Of a stretch of DNA of 64,000 nt, positions 63,409 through 64,000 are shown piece by piece. Both the position numbers and the translations under genes were made by a program. Origin of the DNA: Lacrimispora sphenoides (GTDB lineage: Bacteria > Bacillota > Clostridia > Lachnospirales > Lachnospiraceae); assembly GCF_900105215.1 (NCBI RefSeq), contig NZ_FOIP01000002.1, forward strand, positions 124,001 to 188,000. The letters are read 5' to 3'. The notes beneath the pieces are model-generated. The model ran no database searches. It saw only the letters and a list, made by a program, of their open reading frames with translations, and was not told the origin of the DNA. The first letter of the stretch is position 1; each line of letters starts with the position of its first letter.

Positions 63409-64000
63409 TATGCAGGAAGCATCTGGATACAGGAAGTTCAGGCAAAAGATGCTCTGGCAGCTGATTATTATGGCTGTTATATCATTTTCAGTGATTGTAG
63501 TCATCTATATGATGGTTTGGAAAGGCAAAGTAGGCAACCTTCTGGTAAAGTTTTTCCAAAGGGGTTTACACATGACGCAAGAAGAAGCGTTTACCACCTA
63601 TCACTATGTGTTCCGCTATAATTTTGGACTTTTTTTCCTTGGTGCTGCGTTAATCGTATTTTTTTTGTTACTGTTCATTTTTCTCCAGCGGTTCACCCGA
63701 TATTTTGATATAATCAATCATGGGATTGATGCTCTGGTATCAGAACAGGATGAGTTCATACAACTCGTTCCTGAAATGGCCGCCATTGAGGAGAAGCTGA
63801 ACACTGTCCGCAAAACTTTGGCTGACCGTGCTTACCGTGCACAGGAAGCAGAACAGAGGAAAAGCGACCTCATCATGTATCTGGCTCATGATATACGGAC
63901 ACCGCTCACTTCTGTGATTGGTTATCTAAGCCTGTTGGACGAGGCCCCGGACATGCCGTTGGAACAAAGGGCAAAATATGTCCATATTACATTGGAGAAA
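63398..64000 (+). CDS. VanS-type sensor histidine kinase, 3' end outside window
   Basis: I chose the TTG at 63398, which has GGGAGTGGGG upstream and overlaps the regulator's stop by 11 bp; the ATG at 63410 is the alternative. Two transmembrane segments (about residues 22-42 and 75-97) flank a short extracellular region of about 30 residues, unlike large ligand-binding sensors. The phosphoacceptor region is MYLAHDIRTPLTSVIGY (His in AHD). The catalytic domain lies beyond the window. The layout is like VanS and related kinases. Its signal is unknown. Confidence 0.8.
   Translation, partial: MNYNMQEASGYRKFRQKMLWQLIIMAVISFSVIVVIYMMVWKGKVGNLLVKFFQRGLHMTQEEAFTTYHYVFRYNFGLFFLGAALIVFFLLLFIFLQRFTRYFDIINHGIDALVSEQDEFIQLVPEMAAIEEKLNTVRKTLADRAYRAQEAEQRKSDLIMYLAHDIRTPLTSVIGYLSLLDEAPDMPLEQRAKYVHITLEK

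Noticed and set aside
1..64000. CRISPR arrays, rRNA, tRNA and intact insertion sequences
   Set aside because: No regularly spaced short repeats, no rRNA-like or cloverleaf sequence and no transposase motif were seen by eye.

Overview
The window most likely comes from an anaerobic, monoderm Clostridia genome, probably a Lachnospiraceae relative. The reasons are strong AGGAGG-type ribosome binding sites, tightly packed co-directional operons, several LacI and ABC sugar-uptake loci, lipobox-anchored lipoproteins with no outer-membrane genes, and moderate GC. The species cannot be fixed from the sequence alone. Nearly all genes are on the plus strand. Exceptions are a GntR regulator and a broken LacI-type regulator near 26.4-27.7 kb.

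Region 1 (1-26080) looks like one end of a contractile-injection or type VI-like locus in a Gram-positive. It has two FHA proteins, an apparently active PP2C phosphatase, a membrane-anchored degenerate PP2C-like protein, two VgrG / late-control-D-like spike proteins, a DcrB/EagR-like putative effector chaperone, an Hsp70-like ATPase and several unrecognised structural candidates. Tube, sheath and disassembly ATPase genes are not in the window and may lie to the left. Between the spike genes and the Hsp70-like gene is an effector/immunity island (about 11.7-22.6 kb, with another pair at 1-1.7 kb). PAAR-like (DUF4280) proteins carry C-terminal lysozyme (GH24) or GH19 domains and are followed by membrane-anchored candidate immunity proteins. 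Two effectors share a near-identical 5' end of about 620 bp and then diverge completely. Decayed effector tails and frameshifted copies lie between the intact genes, and one immunity family is tandemly amplified with a piece of the upstream effector's 3' end in each unit.

Region 2 (26996-34628) holds a FadR-type GntR regulator divergent from a dipeptide-type ABC importer (binding protein, two permeases, two ATPases) and an N-acetylneuraminate-lyase-like aldolase. The two copies of a 13-bp palindrome in the divergent gap are probably the GntR operators. The layout suggests uptake and cleavage of sialic acid or a related sugar acid. The binding protein is circularly permuted relative to the family: the usual C-terminal part follows the signal peptide, and the usual N-terminal part ends the protein.

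Region 3 (34724-51687) is an alpha-glucan locus: a six-hairpin glycosidase-like protein, a GH65 phosphorylase, a LacI regulator, a sugar ABC importer, an intracellular GH31 and two very large secreted GH31 enzymes. The order (binding protein, two permeases, GH31, about 1080 aa GH31, about 1280 aa GH31) and the sizes match what I recall of the cycloalternan (cts) system. I infer production outside the cell, import, and degradation inside.

Region 4 (52132-62487) is a mannose-glycan locus: LacI regulator, LplBC/YtcP-type ABC importer, GH38 alpha-mannosidase and GH2 beta-mannosidase, consistent with use of N-glycan cores. Region 5 (62707-64000) is a VanR/VanS-like two-component system whose kinase runs off the window. 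I saw no rRNA, tRNA, CRISPR array or intact insertion sequence.
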